A DNA stretch of 36,544 nucleotides from Alphaproteobacteria bacterium (GTDB taxonomy: Bacteria; Pseudomonadota; Alphaproteobacteria; Rhodobacterales; Rhodobacteraceae), in NCBI GenBank assembly GCA_030431485.1, contig JAUIIR010000041.1, positions 1 to 36,544 of the forward strand, in the 5' to 3' direction. Under the pieces are notes generated by a model, which saw only the letters and a program-made list of their open reading frames with translations, made no database searches and was not told where the DNA came from. Within the stretch, counting starts at the first letter, position 1, and every line of letters begins with the position of its first letter. The position numbers and the translations under genes are program-made. Positions 25,101-32,760 of the stretch are shown piece by piece.

Positions 25101-25430
25101 GTGGCGCTTACGCCGGTCACGTCCTGGCTCCTGCTTGCTGGCGGGGTCGTTGCATGTGTCAATGGCCTCGCCTTTTTTATGTTTCGCCTCGACAAGGACC
25201 GCGCCATCCGGGGCGAATGGCGTGTGTCCGAAACCACGCTTCTGACTCTCGCTTTTCTGGGCGGTTGGTTCGGCGCGAAAGCGGCGCAACGCCGGTTCCG
25301 GCACAAGACGCGCAAACAGCCATTCCGCATCTTCCTAAACCTGATCCCGGCGCTCTGGTTGCTGTTGATTGTCGTTTGGGCCCAGGACACCGGGCTCCTG
25401 GACACACCCATCGCGCCTCCCGTGCAATAG
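25101..25430 (+). CDS. DUF1294 family membrane protein
   Basis: A 109-aa protein with three hydrophobic segments (about residues 8-28, 46-60, 80-95) and the DUF1294 hallmark around RLDKDRAIRGEWRVSE...LAFLGGWFGAKAAQRRFRHKTRKQPF. The function of the family is unknown; in other bacteria the same domain is sometimes fused to a cold-shock domain, which is absent here. The GTG start lies 11 bp after the ppaC stop, so it is probably cotranscribed; the ribosome-binding site is weak. Confidence 0.85.
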   Translation: MALTPVTSWLLLAGGVVACVNGLAFFMFRLDKDRAIRGEWRVSETTLLTLAFLGGWFGAKAAQRRFRHKTRKQPFRIFLNLIPALWLLLIVVWAQDTGLLDTPIAPPVQ

Positions 25431-25500
25431 ACAGCCTCTGCTGGCATTCCCCTCCGGTTCGCGCGATATGTGGGGCACCCAATTCCAATCAGGTGCCTCC

Positions 25501-26373
25501 ATGACCCAGATCATCTCGTCTCTTGCCGACATCGCCGACCGTTACGACGTGCTTTTGGTTGATCTTTGGGGCTGCGTGCACAACGGTGTCACCGCGCACG
25601 AAGAGGCGGTCGCGGCCCTTCGCGGGTTCAAGCAAGGCGGAGGCACGGTGGTCCTGCTGACCAACGCCCCCCGGTCGCGCCACGAGGTGGCCAAGCAGCT
25701 TTTGCGCCTGAATGTGCCCGAGGATTGCTATGACAGTATCGCCACCAGCGGCGACAGCGCGCGGGCGGCGATGTTTCGCGGCGCGGTTGGGGAAAAGGTC
25801 TGGTTCATGGGCCAACCCTTTGACGAGTCATTCTTTGCCCCGATGGAGCTGATCAACGATCCGGTCGATGTTCAGCGCGTCGCGTTGGAAGAGGCAGACG
25901 GCATCGTCTGTTGCGGCCCGTTCGATCCGCACGCCGACCCGGCGGTCAATCGCCCGGAGTTTCTTTATGCGAAGCAGAAAGGTCTCAAACTGCTCTGCGC
26001 CAACCCGGACATTGTGGTGGATCGCGGCGAAAAGCGCGAATGGTGCGCCGGGGCACTGGCTGCGCTCTATACCGAGATGGGGGGCGAGAGCCTCTACTTC
26101 GGCAAACCGCACCCGCCGATCTATGATCTCGCCCGCCGTCGGATTGCGTCGCTTGGAATCGATGTGGATTCAAACCGAATTCTTGCAATCGGAGACGGGG
26201 TCCACACCGATATCGACGGTGCGATGGGCGAAGATATCGATTCCCTTTTCATCTCGGGCGGATTGGCCGCATCGGAAACAAAAACGTCGCACCAGCCCGA
26301 TCCGGATGCGCTAAGCGATTATCTGGAAAAGGAAAAAGCCGCGCCGACCTATACCATTGGACAACTCCGCTGA
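25501..26373 (+). CDS. HAD-superfamily hydrolase, class IIA (TIGR01459 type)
   Basis: A 290-aa NagD-like HAD protein. Motif I is VLLVDLWGCVHNGVTAHEEA: the second aspartate of the usual DxD is replaced by Trp (DLWG), which is characteristic of this subfamily. VVLLTNAPRS (motif II), GKPHPPIYDLA (motif III Lys) and IGDGVHTDIDGA (motif IV) follow. ATG 25501 begins MTQIISSLADIADRYD, the normal N terminus. The substrate is unknown; a sugar phosphatase role is often assumed for relatives. It follows the DUF1294 gene by 70 bp. Confidence 0.9.
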   Translation: MTQIISSLADIADRYDVLLVDLWGCVHNGVTAHEEAVAALRGFKQGGGTVVLLTNAPRSRHEVAKQLLRLNVPEDCYDSIATSGDSARAAMFRGAVGEKVWFMGQPFDESFFAPMELINDPVDVQRVALEEADGIVCCGPFDPHADPAVNRPEFLYAKQKGLKLLCANPDIVVDRGEKREWCAGALAALYTEMGGESLYFGKPHPPIYDLARRRIASLGIDVDSNRILAIGDGVHTDIDGAMGEDIDSLFISGGLAASETKTSHQPDPDALSDYLEKEKAAPTYTIGQLR

Positions 26374-26402
26374 CGCAGATTTTGCTTGCTTTTCTGCGGC
26401 TG

Positions 26403-26455
26403 CAAAGTAATAAAGTTGCCAAATTAGGCATTGGACTTAGTTTTTTATTACTTTG
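26403..26455. promoter_or_regulatory. Long inverted repeat upstream of the MaoC-like gene
   Basis: Perfect 12-base arms CAAAGTAATAAA (26403-26414) and TTTATTACTTTG (26444-26455) with 29 bases between, and an inner CCAA...TTGG pair. The region is AT-rich against its surroundings and lies 22 bp before the MaoC-like start. It could be an operator pair or an RNA hairpin acting on HAD-gene readthrough. Confidence 0.6.
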
Positions 26456-26477
26456 TCGCCTGTGAGTGGAGAGCGGA

Positions 26478-26921
26478 ATGTTGGACAACCTGCCACGCGG
26501 AACGATCTGCATCGAAGACATCGAAATGGGGATGTCCCGTCACCTGCGCAAACAGGTGACAGATCAGGACATCGAGATGTTCGCGCAAGTGTCTACAGAC
26601 CGGAACCCGGTACATCTGGATGACGATTACGCGCAGGACACCATCTTCGAGGGCCGCATCGCGCATGGAATGCTGACTGCCGGTCTGATCTCGGCGGTCA
26701 TCGGCGAACAACTGCCCGGGCACGGGACAGTCTATATGGGTCAGACGCTCAAGTTCCTGGCTCCCGTGCGCCCTGGCGACATGGTCTATGCCGAGGTCAA
26801 GGTGGTCGATATCGACATCGCCAAGAGGCGTGTAACGCTGGATTGCCATTGCTCGGTCGATGGCAAGAAAGTCCTGATCGGCGAAGCCAAAGTGCTCGCC
26901 CCGTCCCGCAAATTCGACTGA
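26478..26921 (+). CDS. MaoC-like (R)-specific enoyl-CoA hydratase
   Basis: Hot-dog-fold hydratase (147 aa) of the PhaJ/MaoC type, which adds water to trans-2-enoyl-CoA. The hydratase 2 motif is intact: FAQVSTDRNPVHLDDDYAQDT with the catalytic Asp and His, followed by GRIAHGMLTAGLIS. A GGAG site at 26468-26471 favours the ATG at 26478. In PHB-forming alphaproteobacteria such enzymes can feed beta-oxidation intermediates to polyhydroxyalkanoate, but nothing around the gene shows this here. Confidence 0.92.
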   Translation: MLDNLPRGTICIEDIEMGMSRHLRKQVTDQDIEMFAQVSTDRNPVHLDDDYAQDTIFEGRIAHGMLTAGLISAVIGEQLPGHGTVYMGQTLKFLAPVRPGDMVYAEVKVVDIDIAKRRVTLDCHCSVDGKKVLIGEAKVLAPSRKFD

Positions 26922-26939
26922 TCCCACCGCGGGCGCGCC

Positions 26940-26978
26940 TGCGTCGACGCACGCGCGATTTTCCGTCGACGGAAAATC
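26940..26978. repeat. Two palindromes with TCGA centres between maoC-like gene and ribF
   Basis: A 12-bp palindrome (TGCG-TCGA-CGCA, 26940-26951) is followed by a perfect 22-bp palindrome (26957-26978; 9-base arms GATTTTCCG / CGGAAAATC around TCGA). As RNA both make tight tetraloop hairpins. It may act as a terminator of the MaoC-like gene on either strand, or be a dispersed palindromic repeat. Confidence 0.6.
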
Positions 26979-27038
26979 ACACCCCAAGCCAAGGCGCGGG
27001 GATTGCAACCCCAACAGACGCCCGCTAGTCCTCTGCGC

Positions 27039-27971
27039 ATGAAGATCGTGCGGGATTATCAATTCGTCTCTGAAGGAGACAAGGGCGCCACCGTTGCCAT
27101 TGGCAATTTCGACGGTGTTCATTCCGGGCATCAAGCGGTCATTCAGATCGCCCGCAAGGCGATGCCCGATGCGCCTTTGGGCGTTGTCACGTTTGAGCCG
27201 CATCCCCGTGAATATTTTGCTCCCGATGCGCCCCCCTTCCGATTGATGAATGCGACCGCTCGGGCAACCCGGCTGCGCAAGCTTGGGGTGAATGTGCTTT
27301 ACGAGCTGAACTTCAACACGCAATTGGCCGAGCTGACGCCTGAAGGTTTCGCTGCGAACGTCATCTCAAAAGGGCTTGGTCTGCGGCATGTTGTGGTTGG
27401 CGAGGACTTCTGTTTCGGAAAAGGTCGCGCGGGCGATGTGGACGATCTGAAGATGTTTGGCGAAAAAATGGGTTTTGGGGTGACCGTGGCAGAATTGATC
27501 ACCTCTGCGTCTGGCGCAGTTTCTTCAACCGCGATCCGGACAGCGCTGTCTGACGGCAATCCTCGTCAGGCCGCCGACATGCTGGGCCACTGGCACCGCA
27601 TTGAGGGCACTGTAATCGGCGGCGAACAACGCGGGCGCGAGCTGGGCTACCCCACAGCCAACATGTCCATCGACGGGCTGCATCCCCCGAAATTCGGTGT
27701 CTATGCTGTGCTTGTCGATGTGCTCGACGGGCCCCATGCCGGGTCTTATCACGGGGCATCGTCGATTGGGGTGCGGCCGATGTTCGGGGAAAACCGAGCC
27801 AATCTTGAGACCTTCCTGTTCGATTTCACCGGCGATCTTTACGGGTCGACAGTCTCGGTTGCGCTGGTCGACTACCTACGGCCCGAGTTGAAGTTCGACA
27901 GCCTAGAGGCACTGATCACTCAGATGGATGCAGACTGCGCGGAAGCGCGCGGAATCCTGTCAGCCCTATGA
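27039..27971 (+). CDS. ribF: Bifunctional riboflavin kinase/FAD synthetase
   Basis: Makes FMN then FAD from riboflavin (310 aa, normal length). The N-terminal adenylyltransferase domain shows IGNFDGVHSGHQAVI (about residues 22-36) and GEDFCFGKGRAGD. The C-terminal flavokinase domain (about 180-305) shows GYPTANM and the DxxGPHAGSYHGASSIGVRP segment. ATG 27039 gives the family start MKIVRDYQFV. The ribosome-binding site is weak. The stop overlaps the next ATG (ATGA), so the two are coupled. Confidence 0.96.
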   Translation: MKIVRDYQFVSEGDKGATVAIGNFDGVHSGHQAVIQIARKAMPDAPLGVVTFEPHPREYFAPDAPPFRLMNATARATRLRKLGVNVLYELNFNTQLAELTPEGFAANVISKGLGLRHVVVGEDFCFGKGRAGDVDDLKMFGEKMGFGVTVAELITSASGAVSSTAIRTALSDGNPRQAADMLGHWHRIEGTVIGGEQRGRELGYPTANMSIDGLHPPKFGVYAVLVDVLDGPHAGSYHGASSIGVRPMFGENRANLETFLFDFTGDLYGSTVSVALVDYLRPELKFDSLEALITQMDADCAEARGILSAL

Positions 27972-28441
27972 GCAAAGACCCGATTGATCGCACAGGTCTC
28001 GCGCCCCGTTTCTGGGAACGAAAGGCATTGACCGACCTCAATCCGCAGGAGTGGGAAGCACTGTGCGATGGCTGTGGCAAGTGCTGCCTCAACAAGCTCG
28101 AAGACGAAGACACAGGCCATGTGGAGCTGACCCGAGTCGCTTGTCGGCTGTTTGACGACACCACCTGTCGGTGTGCGCAATACGAGATCCGGCACCAGTT
28201 CGTGCCAGAATGCATTGTGCTGAAACCATCGAATATCGACGACCACGCCTACTGGATGCCCAAAACCTGCGCCTACCGGCTTTTGTGGGAGGGAAAACCG
28301 CTCTACGATTGGCACCCGCTGATTTCGGGCACGCCGGATACGGTACATGAGGCCGGGGTTTCGATGCGAAACCGCACCGTCGCCGAATTTGAAGTCGACG
28401 AAGACGATTGGGAAGACCACATCATCGAGGAGCCGATCTGA
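27968..28441 (+). CDS. YcgN/UPF0260 family cysteine-cluster protein
   Basis: A 157-aa protein of the YkgJ/YcgN zinc- or iron-binding group. The cysteine cluster CDGCGKCC near residues 33-40, followed by CRLFDDTTCRCAQY, is diagnostic, as is the acidic tail. The function is unknown. It overlaps ribF by 4 bases and its TGA shares one base with the threonine aldolase ATG, so the three genes form a coupled group. Confidence 0.92.
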   Translation: MSKDPIDRTGLAPRFWERKALTDLNPQEWEALCDGCGKCCLNKLEDEDTGHVELTRVACRLFDDTTCRCAQYEIRHQFVPECIVLKPSNIDDHAYWMPKTCAYRLLWEGKPLYDWHPLISGTPDTVHEAGVSMRNRTVAEFEVDEDDWEDHIIEEPI

Positions 28442-29490
28442 TGTTTTTTGCCTCCGACAACAGCGGACCGGTGCCGCAGGCCGTTCTGGACGCGATGGCC
28501 GAAGCCAACCAGGGCCATGTGATGGGCTATGGTGCCGATCCCATGATGGACGAGGTGCGCCAGCGCATCCGCGATCTGTTCGAAGCGCCCAATGCGGCGG
28601 TGTACCTTGCCGCGACCGGCACGGCGGCTAACGCGCTTGCACTGGCGACGCTGGTCGAGCCGTTCGATACGGTGTTCTGCTCCCCGATGGCTCATATCGA
28701 AGAGGACGAGTGCAACGCGCCCGAATTCTACACCGGCGGCGCCAAGTTGACGCTGGTGCAGGGATCAGACCGGATGACGCCCGACGCGCTGACGCGCGCA
28801 ATTGAAAGCCAAGGCAATCGGGGCGTGCACGGCCCGCGTCGGGGAGCGGTGTCGATCACGCAGGTGACCGAGATGGGCAACGTCTACAGCCTTGCGGAAT
28901 TGCAGGCGCTCTGCGATGTGGCCAAGTCTTACGATCTCCCTGTCCATCTCGACGGTGCACGTTTCGCCAATGCCGCGGTGGCGCTTGGCTGCACCCCGGC
29001 TGAAATGTCATGGAAGCTGGGTGTCGATGTTGCTGTGTTCGGAGGCACTAAGAACGGGTTGATGGGGGTCGAGGCTGTGGTCTTCTTCGACCCGTCCAAG
29101 GCCTGGGAATTCGAGCTGCGGCGCAAGCGCGGTGGGCATCTTTTCTCAAAGCACCGATACCTGTCGGCGCAGATGGCGGCGTATTTGAGGGGTGACCTGT
29201 GGAAAGACCTGGCGCAGCAAGCCAACGCCAAGACGGCGCATCTGCTGGACGGGCTGCGCAAGCGCAACGAAGTGGAAATCGCCAACGACGTCACCGCCAA
29301 CATGATCTTTTTCCGTGCACCCCGCGCCCTTCACCAGACGCTCCAGTCTGGCGGCGCACGGTATCACGTGTCGGGAGGAGACCTGGCGGACGGGCCAGCC
29401 GACGGTGTGCTGACCGGGCGACTGGTCTGCGATTGGTCCTTGCCAGACAGCGAGATTGACCGATTTGTTTCGCTGCTGAACGCGGCTTAA
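28441..29490 (+). CDS. ltaE: Low-specificity L-threonine aldolase
   Basis: PLP enzyme (349 aa) that splits L-threonine or L-allo-threonine to glycine and acetaldehyde. The PLP lysine is Lys204 in VAVFGGTKNGLMG; LPVHLDGARFANA (the aspartate binding the PLP ring) and TGTAANALAL support the fold-type I beta-eliminating lyase family. ATG 28441 (MFFASDNSGPVPQ) matches family N termini. It is coupled to the YcgN gene by TGATG. A terminator follows 3 bp after the stop. Confidence 0.93.
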   Translation: MFFASDNSGPVPQAVLDAMAEANQGHVMGYGADPMMDEVRQRIRDLFEAPNAAVYLAATGTAANALALATLVEPFDTVFCSPMAHIEEDECNAPEFYTGGAKLTLVQGSDRMTPDALTRAIESQGNRGVHGPRRGAVSITQVTEMGNVYSLAELQALCDVAKSYDLPVHLDGARFANAAVALGCTPAEMSWKLGVDVAVFGGTKNGLMGVEAVVFFDPSKAWEFELRRKRGGHLFSKHRYLSAQMAAYLRGDLWKDLAQQANAKTAHLLDGLRKRNEVEIANDVTANMIFFRAPRALHQTLQSGGARYHVSGGDLADGPADGVLTGRLVCDWSLPDSEIDRFVSLLNAA

Positions 29491-29493
29491 GAA

Positions 29494-29517
29494 AAGGGCT
29501 CCCAACCGGGAGCCCTT
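29494..29517. terminator. Terminator between threonine aldolase and hspQ
   Basis: AAGGGCTCCC / GGGAGCCCTT arms around an AACC loop, with A before and T after; suits both convergent genes. Confidence 0.85.
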
Positions 29518-29550
29518 ACTCGTTAAGTACAGCAAACCAAGAGAGAGAGT

Positions 29551-29877
29551 TTAGTTGTACTGGAAGTGCAGCTCATAGCTGCCGTCTTCGAACGCACCAA
29601 AAAGGTCAGGCACATCCGGATGTTCCACAGGTTCGCCGGAATAATCGGCGATCAGATTCTGTTCCGAGACATAGGCGACGTAAAAACTCTGCTCGTTTTC
29701 TGCGAGCAGATGATAAAACGGCTGTTTCTTAGCGGGACGGCTGTCCTCGGGAATGGCCTGATACCATTCTTCGGTATTGTTGAACTCGGGGTCCACATCA
29801 AACACCACCCCCCGGAACGGGTGGCGGCGATGGCGAACGACCTGGCCGATATTGTATTTTGCGCGTTGTCTGATCAT
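29551..29877 (-). CDS. hspQ: Heat shock protein HspQ (hemimethylated-DNA-binding domain family)
   Basis: A 108-aa protein of the HspQ/YccV family; in enterobacteria it modulates Lon protease and affects DnaA stability. The family core is KYNIGQVVRHRRHPFRGVVFDVDPEF followed by FYHLLAENEQSFYVAYVSEQNL. ATG 29875-29877 (MIRQRAKYNIGQ) matches family starts and has AGGA upstream; an ATG 19 codons earlier is in frame but adds non-conserved residues. It is a single gene. Confidence 0.93.
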   Translation of the reverse strand: MIRQRAKYNIGQVVRHRRHPFRGVVFDVDPEFNNTEEWYQAIPEDSRPAKKQPFYHLLAENEQSFYVAYVSEQNLIADYSGEPVEHPDVPDLFGAFEDGSYELHFQYN

Positions 29878-30105
29878 GAGTCCTGTCCGTTGCCACATAC
29901 CTGCCTGATTTTCGCCAAATTGTCCAATTTTCACCGCGATTTTTCAGGAAACAATCTGTGATACATTTCGACACAAGAGTTTTTCCTGTCATGGCAAGGG
30001 CTTGCCGGTCCGAGCAATTGTGATTTCCCCCTGAGCGGCTTTGCGCTAAACTGGCCACAACCCGAAAGGCGGACCAACCGTCTTCGAATATATTGCGAGA
30101 GGCCC

Positions 30106-30696
30106 ATGAGCAGATTCTTTCGCGCCTTGGTGATTGTCCTTCTGGCGGCCTCTTGCGGAGGCGGCGGCGGGACATCGGCGCCCCGAAACTTGGACAATGC
30201 CTGCTCCATTCTGCAGCAGCGTCCCGGCTATTTGCGCGCGTTTCGTGCCGCCGAACGGCGCTGGGGGGTTCCGGTGCATGTGCAGATGGCGTCGATGTAT
30301 CAGGAGAGCAAGTTCAAATCCGATGCCCGGACGCCGTTTCGATATACGCTCGGCGTGATCCCGATGGGGCGGCAAAGCTCGGCCTTTGGGTATAGCCAGG
30401 CTCTGAACGGGACATGGGAAGAATACCAGGAAGACCAGCGCAGGTTCCGGGCGCGGCGCAACAATATCAATGACGCGGCCGATTTCATGGGGTGGTATAT
30501 GGCCGAGTCCAATCGCCGCCTGGGCATTTCAATGGCCGATGCGCGGAACCAGTATCTGGCCTATCACGAAGGCCGGACGGGGTTTGCGCGCGGCACCTAT
30601 AATCGCAAGGCGTGGCTCTTGCGCGTGGCTGACGAAGTTGCTGCGCGGTCGGTCATGTATCAGGGCCAGTTGGCGGCCTGCCCGGTGCGCAGATAG
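30106..30696 (+). CDS. Transglycosylase SLT-domain lipoprotein
   Basis: A 196-aa predicted lipoprotein. The signal peptide ends in LLAASC (Cys17, lipobox) followed by a glycine run. A lysozyme-like domain follows: QMASMYQESKF at residues 60-70 with Glu67 at the place of the catalytic glutamate of lytic transglycosylases, then SAFGYSQALNGTWEEYQ and YLAYHEGRTGFARGTY, as in the SLT/EMTA-like families. It should act on periplasmic peptidoglycan from a membrane anchor. It is preceded by a 228-bp gap from hspQ and followed by the convergent LysR gene. Confidence 0.87.
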   Translation: MSRFFRALVIVLLAASCGGGGGTSAPRNLDNACSILQQRPGYLRAFRAAERRWGVPVHVQMASMYQESKFKSDARTPFRYTLGVIPMGRQSSAFGYSQALNGTWEEYQEDQRRFRARRNNINDAADFMGWYMAESNRRLGISMADARNQYLAYHEGRTGFARGTYNRKAWLLRVADEVAARSVMYQGQLAACPVRR

Positions 30697-30772
30697 GTCC
30701 GAAATGGACCCAATGTTTCGCGTGCGAAACATTGGGACAGTTGCACTGACCCTTTAACCCTTTGTTAAAACA

Positions 30773-31723
30773 TCAGTCTGTGAGCTTGGGTGTGTCCAGC
30801 GGCGCCAAGAGTTTGGCGATCTGATCGCGCATCCAGATATGCGCCGGATTGGCGCTGTTCCGACGATGCCACACCATACAGAGCTGCGCGTTGGGCACCG
30901 GCATGGGCGGCCTGTAAATTTCCACTCCAACGAACGGCGCAACTTCACGGGCCATTTGAACCGGCAACAATGCCACCAGATCGGACCCTGCGACCGCGCG
31001 ATAGACGCCGGAGAAGACGGGCATCGTCATGACGACACGACGCGAGCGGCCGACCCGTTCCAAAGCCGCATCGCCAAGGGATCGAGAATTGCCTTCGGGC
31101 GAAAACACCACATGCCCAAGATCGCAGTAGAGGTCGATCGGAATCACCCCGCCCGGCGTTATGCCCGCACGTCGGAGGCGCGCATTGCCTTTGCGCGCGA
31201 TGACGGCAAAGGCAGACTGAAACACCTTCTGGCATTCGACCCAGTCTGGCAGGTCAATCTGTGGGATCAACGCAATATCCACTTGGTGCCGGTCGAGCGT
31301 GTCGACGTAGGAGTCCGCGACAAGATCAACGAGATGCACCCGCATCCCCGGTGCTGCAACCTGCAGGTGCTCTGCCAGTTTGGGCATCAGCATCTCGGCA
31401 AAGAAATCGCTGCCGGAAAGGCGAATGCCGTCGGTGCAGGTCATGGGATCAAAACCGTCCGGTCCGGCCAGCAATCTGCCAATATCATCAAGGGCATTCT
31501 GCACCGGCACTTCTAGTGACAGGGCGAAATGTGTGGGCACAAGACCCTGCCCCTTGCGGAAGAACAGTTCATCCCCGAACGCGTCGCGCAAGCGTTGAAG
31601 CGCGGCCGAGACCGCAGGTTGTGACAGTCCAAGCCTCTGGGCCGCACGGACCGTTGAATGATCCTGCAGCAAGGCGTCGAGCACGCGGAGGAGATTGAGG
31701 TCGAAGGTTCGTAAATTCGCCAT
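30773..31723 (-). CDS. LysR-family transcriptional regulator
   Basis: A 316-aa LysR-type regulator. The N-terminal winged helix is typical (DLNLLRVLDALLQDHSTVRAAQRLGLSQPAVSAALQRLRDAFGDELFFRKGQG, about residues 8-60); an effector-binding domain follows. The N terminus resembles the NodD/NahR/LinR subgroup (FDLNLLR.LDAL). It diverges from the cupin gene across a 104-bp spacer and by position might control it or itself. The effector is unknown. Confidence 0.93.
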   Translation of the reverse strand: MANLRTFDLNLLRVLDALLQDHSTVRAAQRLGLSQPAVSAALQRLRDAFGDELFFRKGQGLVPTHFALSLEVPVQNALDDIGRLLAGPDGFDPMTCTDGIRLSGSDFFAEMLMPKLAEHLQVAAPGMRVHLVDLVADSYVDTLDRHQVDIALIPQIDLPDWVECQKVFQSAFAVIARKGNARLRRAGITPGGVIPIDLYCDLGHVVFSPEGNSRSLGDAALERVGRSRRVVMTMPVFSGVYRAVAGSDLVALLPVQMAREVAPFVGVEIYRPPMPVPNAQLCMVWHRRNSANPAHIWMRDQIAKLLAPLDTPKLTD

Positions 31724-31753
31724 GCAAATAGCTTAAATACAAACAATCGATTT

Positions 31754-31783
31754 TTCACATAAATTCTTCTGCGCTAGTGTACT
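31754..31783 (+). promoter_or_regulatory. Candidate promoter of the cupin operon
   Basis: TTCACA (31754-31759, 5/6 match), an 18-base spacer, TGTACT (31778-31783, 4/6). The predicted start site (about 31790) falls inside the palindrome described next. Confidence 0.45.
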
Positions 31784-31786
31784 GAT

Positions 31787-31802
31787 ACGAAAGCGCTTTC
31801 GT
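31787..31802. promoter_or_regulatory. LacI-type operator-like palindrome
   Basis: A perfect 16-bp palindrome (ACGAAAGC / GCTTTCGT) centred on CG. The core GAAAGCGCTTTC is the shape of LacI/GalR-family operators, including the cre-type consensus. It lies at the predicted transcription start of the cupin gene, the usual place for repression. No LacI-family gene is in the window. Confidence 0.6.
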
Positions 31803-31827
31803 TTCCCGGAGACCTTTGGAGGAAACG

Positions 31828-32274
31828 ATGTCTCATCCCATATTGGGCCCTGACACCATCTCTTGGCAGGGCGTTCACTACCTGACGCTCTTGTCTTCCG
31901 CCGAGAGCAAAGGAGCCTTGTCGATCACCGACTCGGTGTCGCCGCCGAAATCGGGGCCGCCGCGGCACATCCATCATGATGCAGATGAAACCTTCGTTTT
32001 GCTGAGCGGCGATTGCACTTTTTGGATGGCTGGTGAAACCTTCGACTGCGGCCCTGGGCGGACCGTCTTTGTTCCAAAAGGCGTGGAACACACGTTTCAG
32101 GTCTCAAGCGATCTGCCCAGCCGTCACCTGATCATCCTGACACCCGGTGGGTTTGAGGGATTTTTCGCCGAAATGGCGCGTCATGACTACCGGATTCCCG
32201 AGGACATGGCCGCCATCGAGGCCTGTGCCAAAGCGTATCACCTGACATTCACCGGACCGCCGCTAGACGCGTGA
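31828..32274 (+). CDS. Cupin-domain protein
   Basis: A 148-aa single-domain cupin of the quercetin-dioxygenase-like type. Cupin motif 1 is GPPRHIHHDADETFVLLSG (metal ligands two His and Glu), motif 2 is GRTVFVPKGVEHTF (His). TTTGGAGG ends 6 bases before the ATG at 31828, which I prefer to an in-frame start four codons earlier. The C-terminal part includes RHLIILTPGGFEGFFAEMA, common in such proteins. The substrate is unknown. It is followed after 26 bp by a small membrane protein gene. Confidence 0.9.
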   Translation: MSHPILGPDTISWQGVHYLTLLSSAESKGALSITDSVSPPKSGPPRHIHHDADETFVLLSGDCTFWMAGETFDCGPGRTVFVPKGVEHTFQVSSDLPSRHLIILTPGGFEGFFAEMARHDYRIPEDMAAIEACAKAYHLTFTGPPLDA

Positions 32275-32300
32275 TCCGACACCACCAGAGAGGACCAACC

Positions 32301-32687
32301 ATGAAATCCATTGCTACTCCTTTTTTCGCCACCGGCGCGCTGTTTGCCCTGATTGGCATGGCCTGGGGTATCCAGATGTCGGCCACACACGATCACAGTT
32401 TGTCGCCAGCGCACGGACACCTGAACTTGATCGGTTTTGTCGCCATGTCTGTTTTTGGGGCGTATTACGCCTTGTCACCCAAGGCTGCAGCCTCTGGTCT
32501 GGCAAAGGTCCATTACGCGCTGACACTGGCATCTGTTGTGGTGCTGATCCCCGGGATTGCTTTGGCCATCACGGAGCAAGGAGAGACGCTTGCCAAGGCC
32601 GGGTCGGTTCTGGCGTTGCTCTCGATGGCGCTTTTCTGTTTCGTCGTTCTGCGCAACGGCGTCGGACCTGCGCAGGCCGAGGCCTGA
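32301..32687 (+). CDS. Small four-helix membrane protein, haem-copper-oxidase-subunit-I-like
   Basis: A 128-aa protein with four predicted membrane helices (about residues 8-26, 40-58, 67-87, 95-115). It has His30, His32, His38 and His40, and AHGHLNLIGFVAMSVFGAYYA resembles the haem-ligand helix region of NorB/CcoN-type oxidase subunits (HGHLN...). It is far too short to be an oxidase. Relatives in alphaproteobacteria are usually annotated as hypothetical or 'cytochrome-c oxidase-like'. Its ribosome-binding site is AGAGGA. It shares the cupin's transcript and ends at a perfect hairpin. Confidence 0.75.
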   Translation: MKSIATPFFATGALFALIGMAWGIQMSATHDHSLSPAHGHLNLIGFVAMSVFGAYYALSPKAAASGLAKVHYALTLASVVVLIPGIALAITEQGETLAKAGSVLALLSMALFCFVVLRNGVGPAQAEA

Positions 32688-32694
32688 GCTTGTG

Positions 32695-32723
32695 GCAAAC
32701 GCCCCGACAATCGGGGCGTTTGC
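32695..32723 (+). terminator. Hairpin after the small membrane protein gene
   Basis: A perfect 13-bp stem (32695-32707 with 32711-32723) around a CAA loop. There is no long T-run after it, though the distal arm carries CGTTTGC; lolA converges from the other side. Confidence 0.65.
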
Positions 32724-32760
32724 AGCACCGCGCGCGGGCGGTGCGTGATGAATCGGTGTC

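Noticed and set aside
25369..25500. Earlier start for the HAD hydrolase, overlapping the DUF1294 gene
   Set aside because: The conserved N terminus begins at MTQIISSL (25501); the upstream residues look like frame-shifted DUF1294 sequence.
25501..25600. Loss of the second Asp of the HAD DxD motif (DLWG) as a sign of inactivity
   Set aside because: DxWG is the usual form in this HAD subfamily, so it is not an anomaly of this gene.
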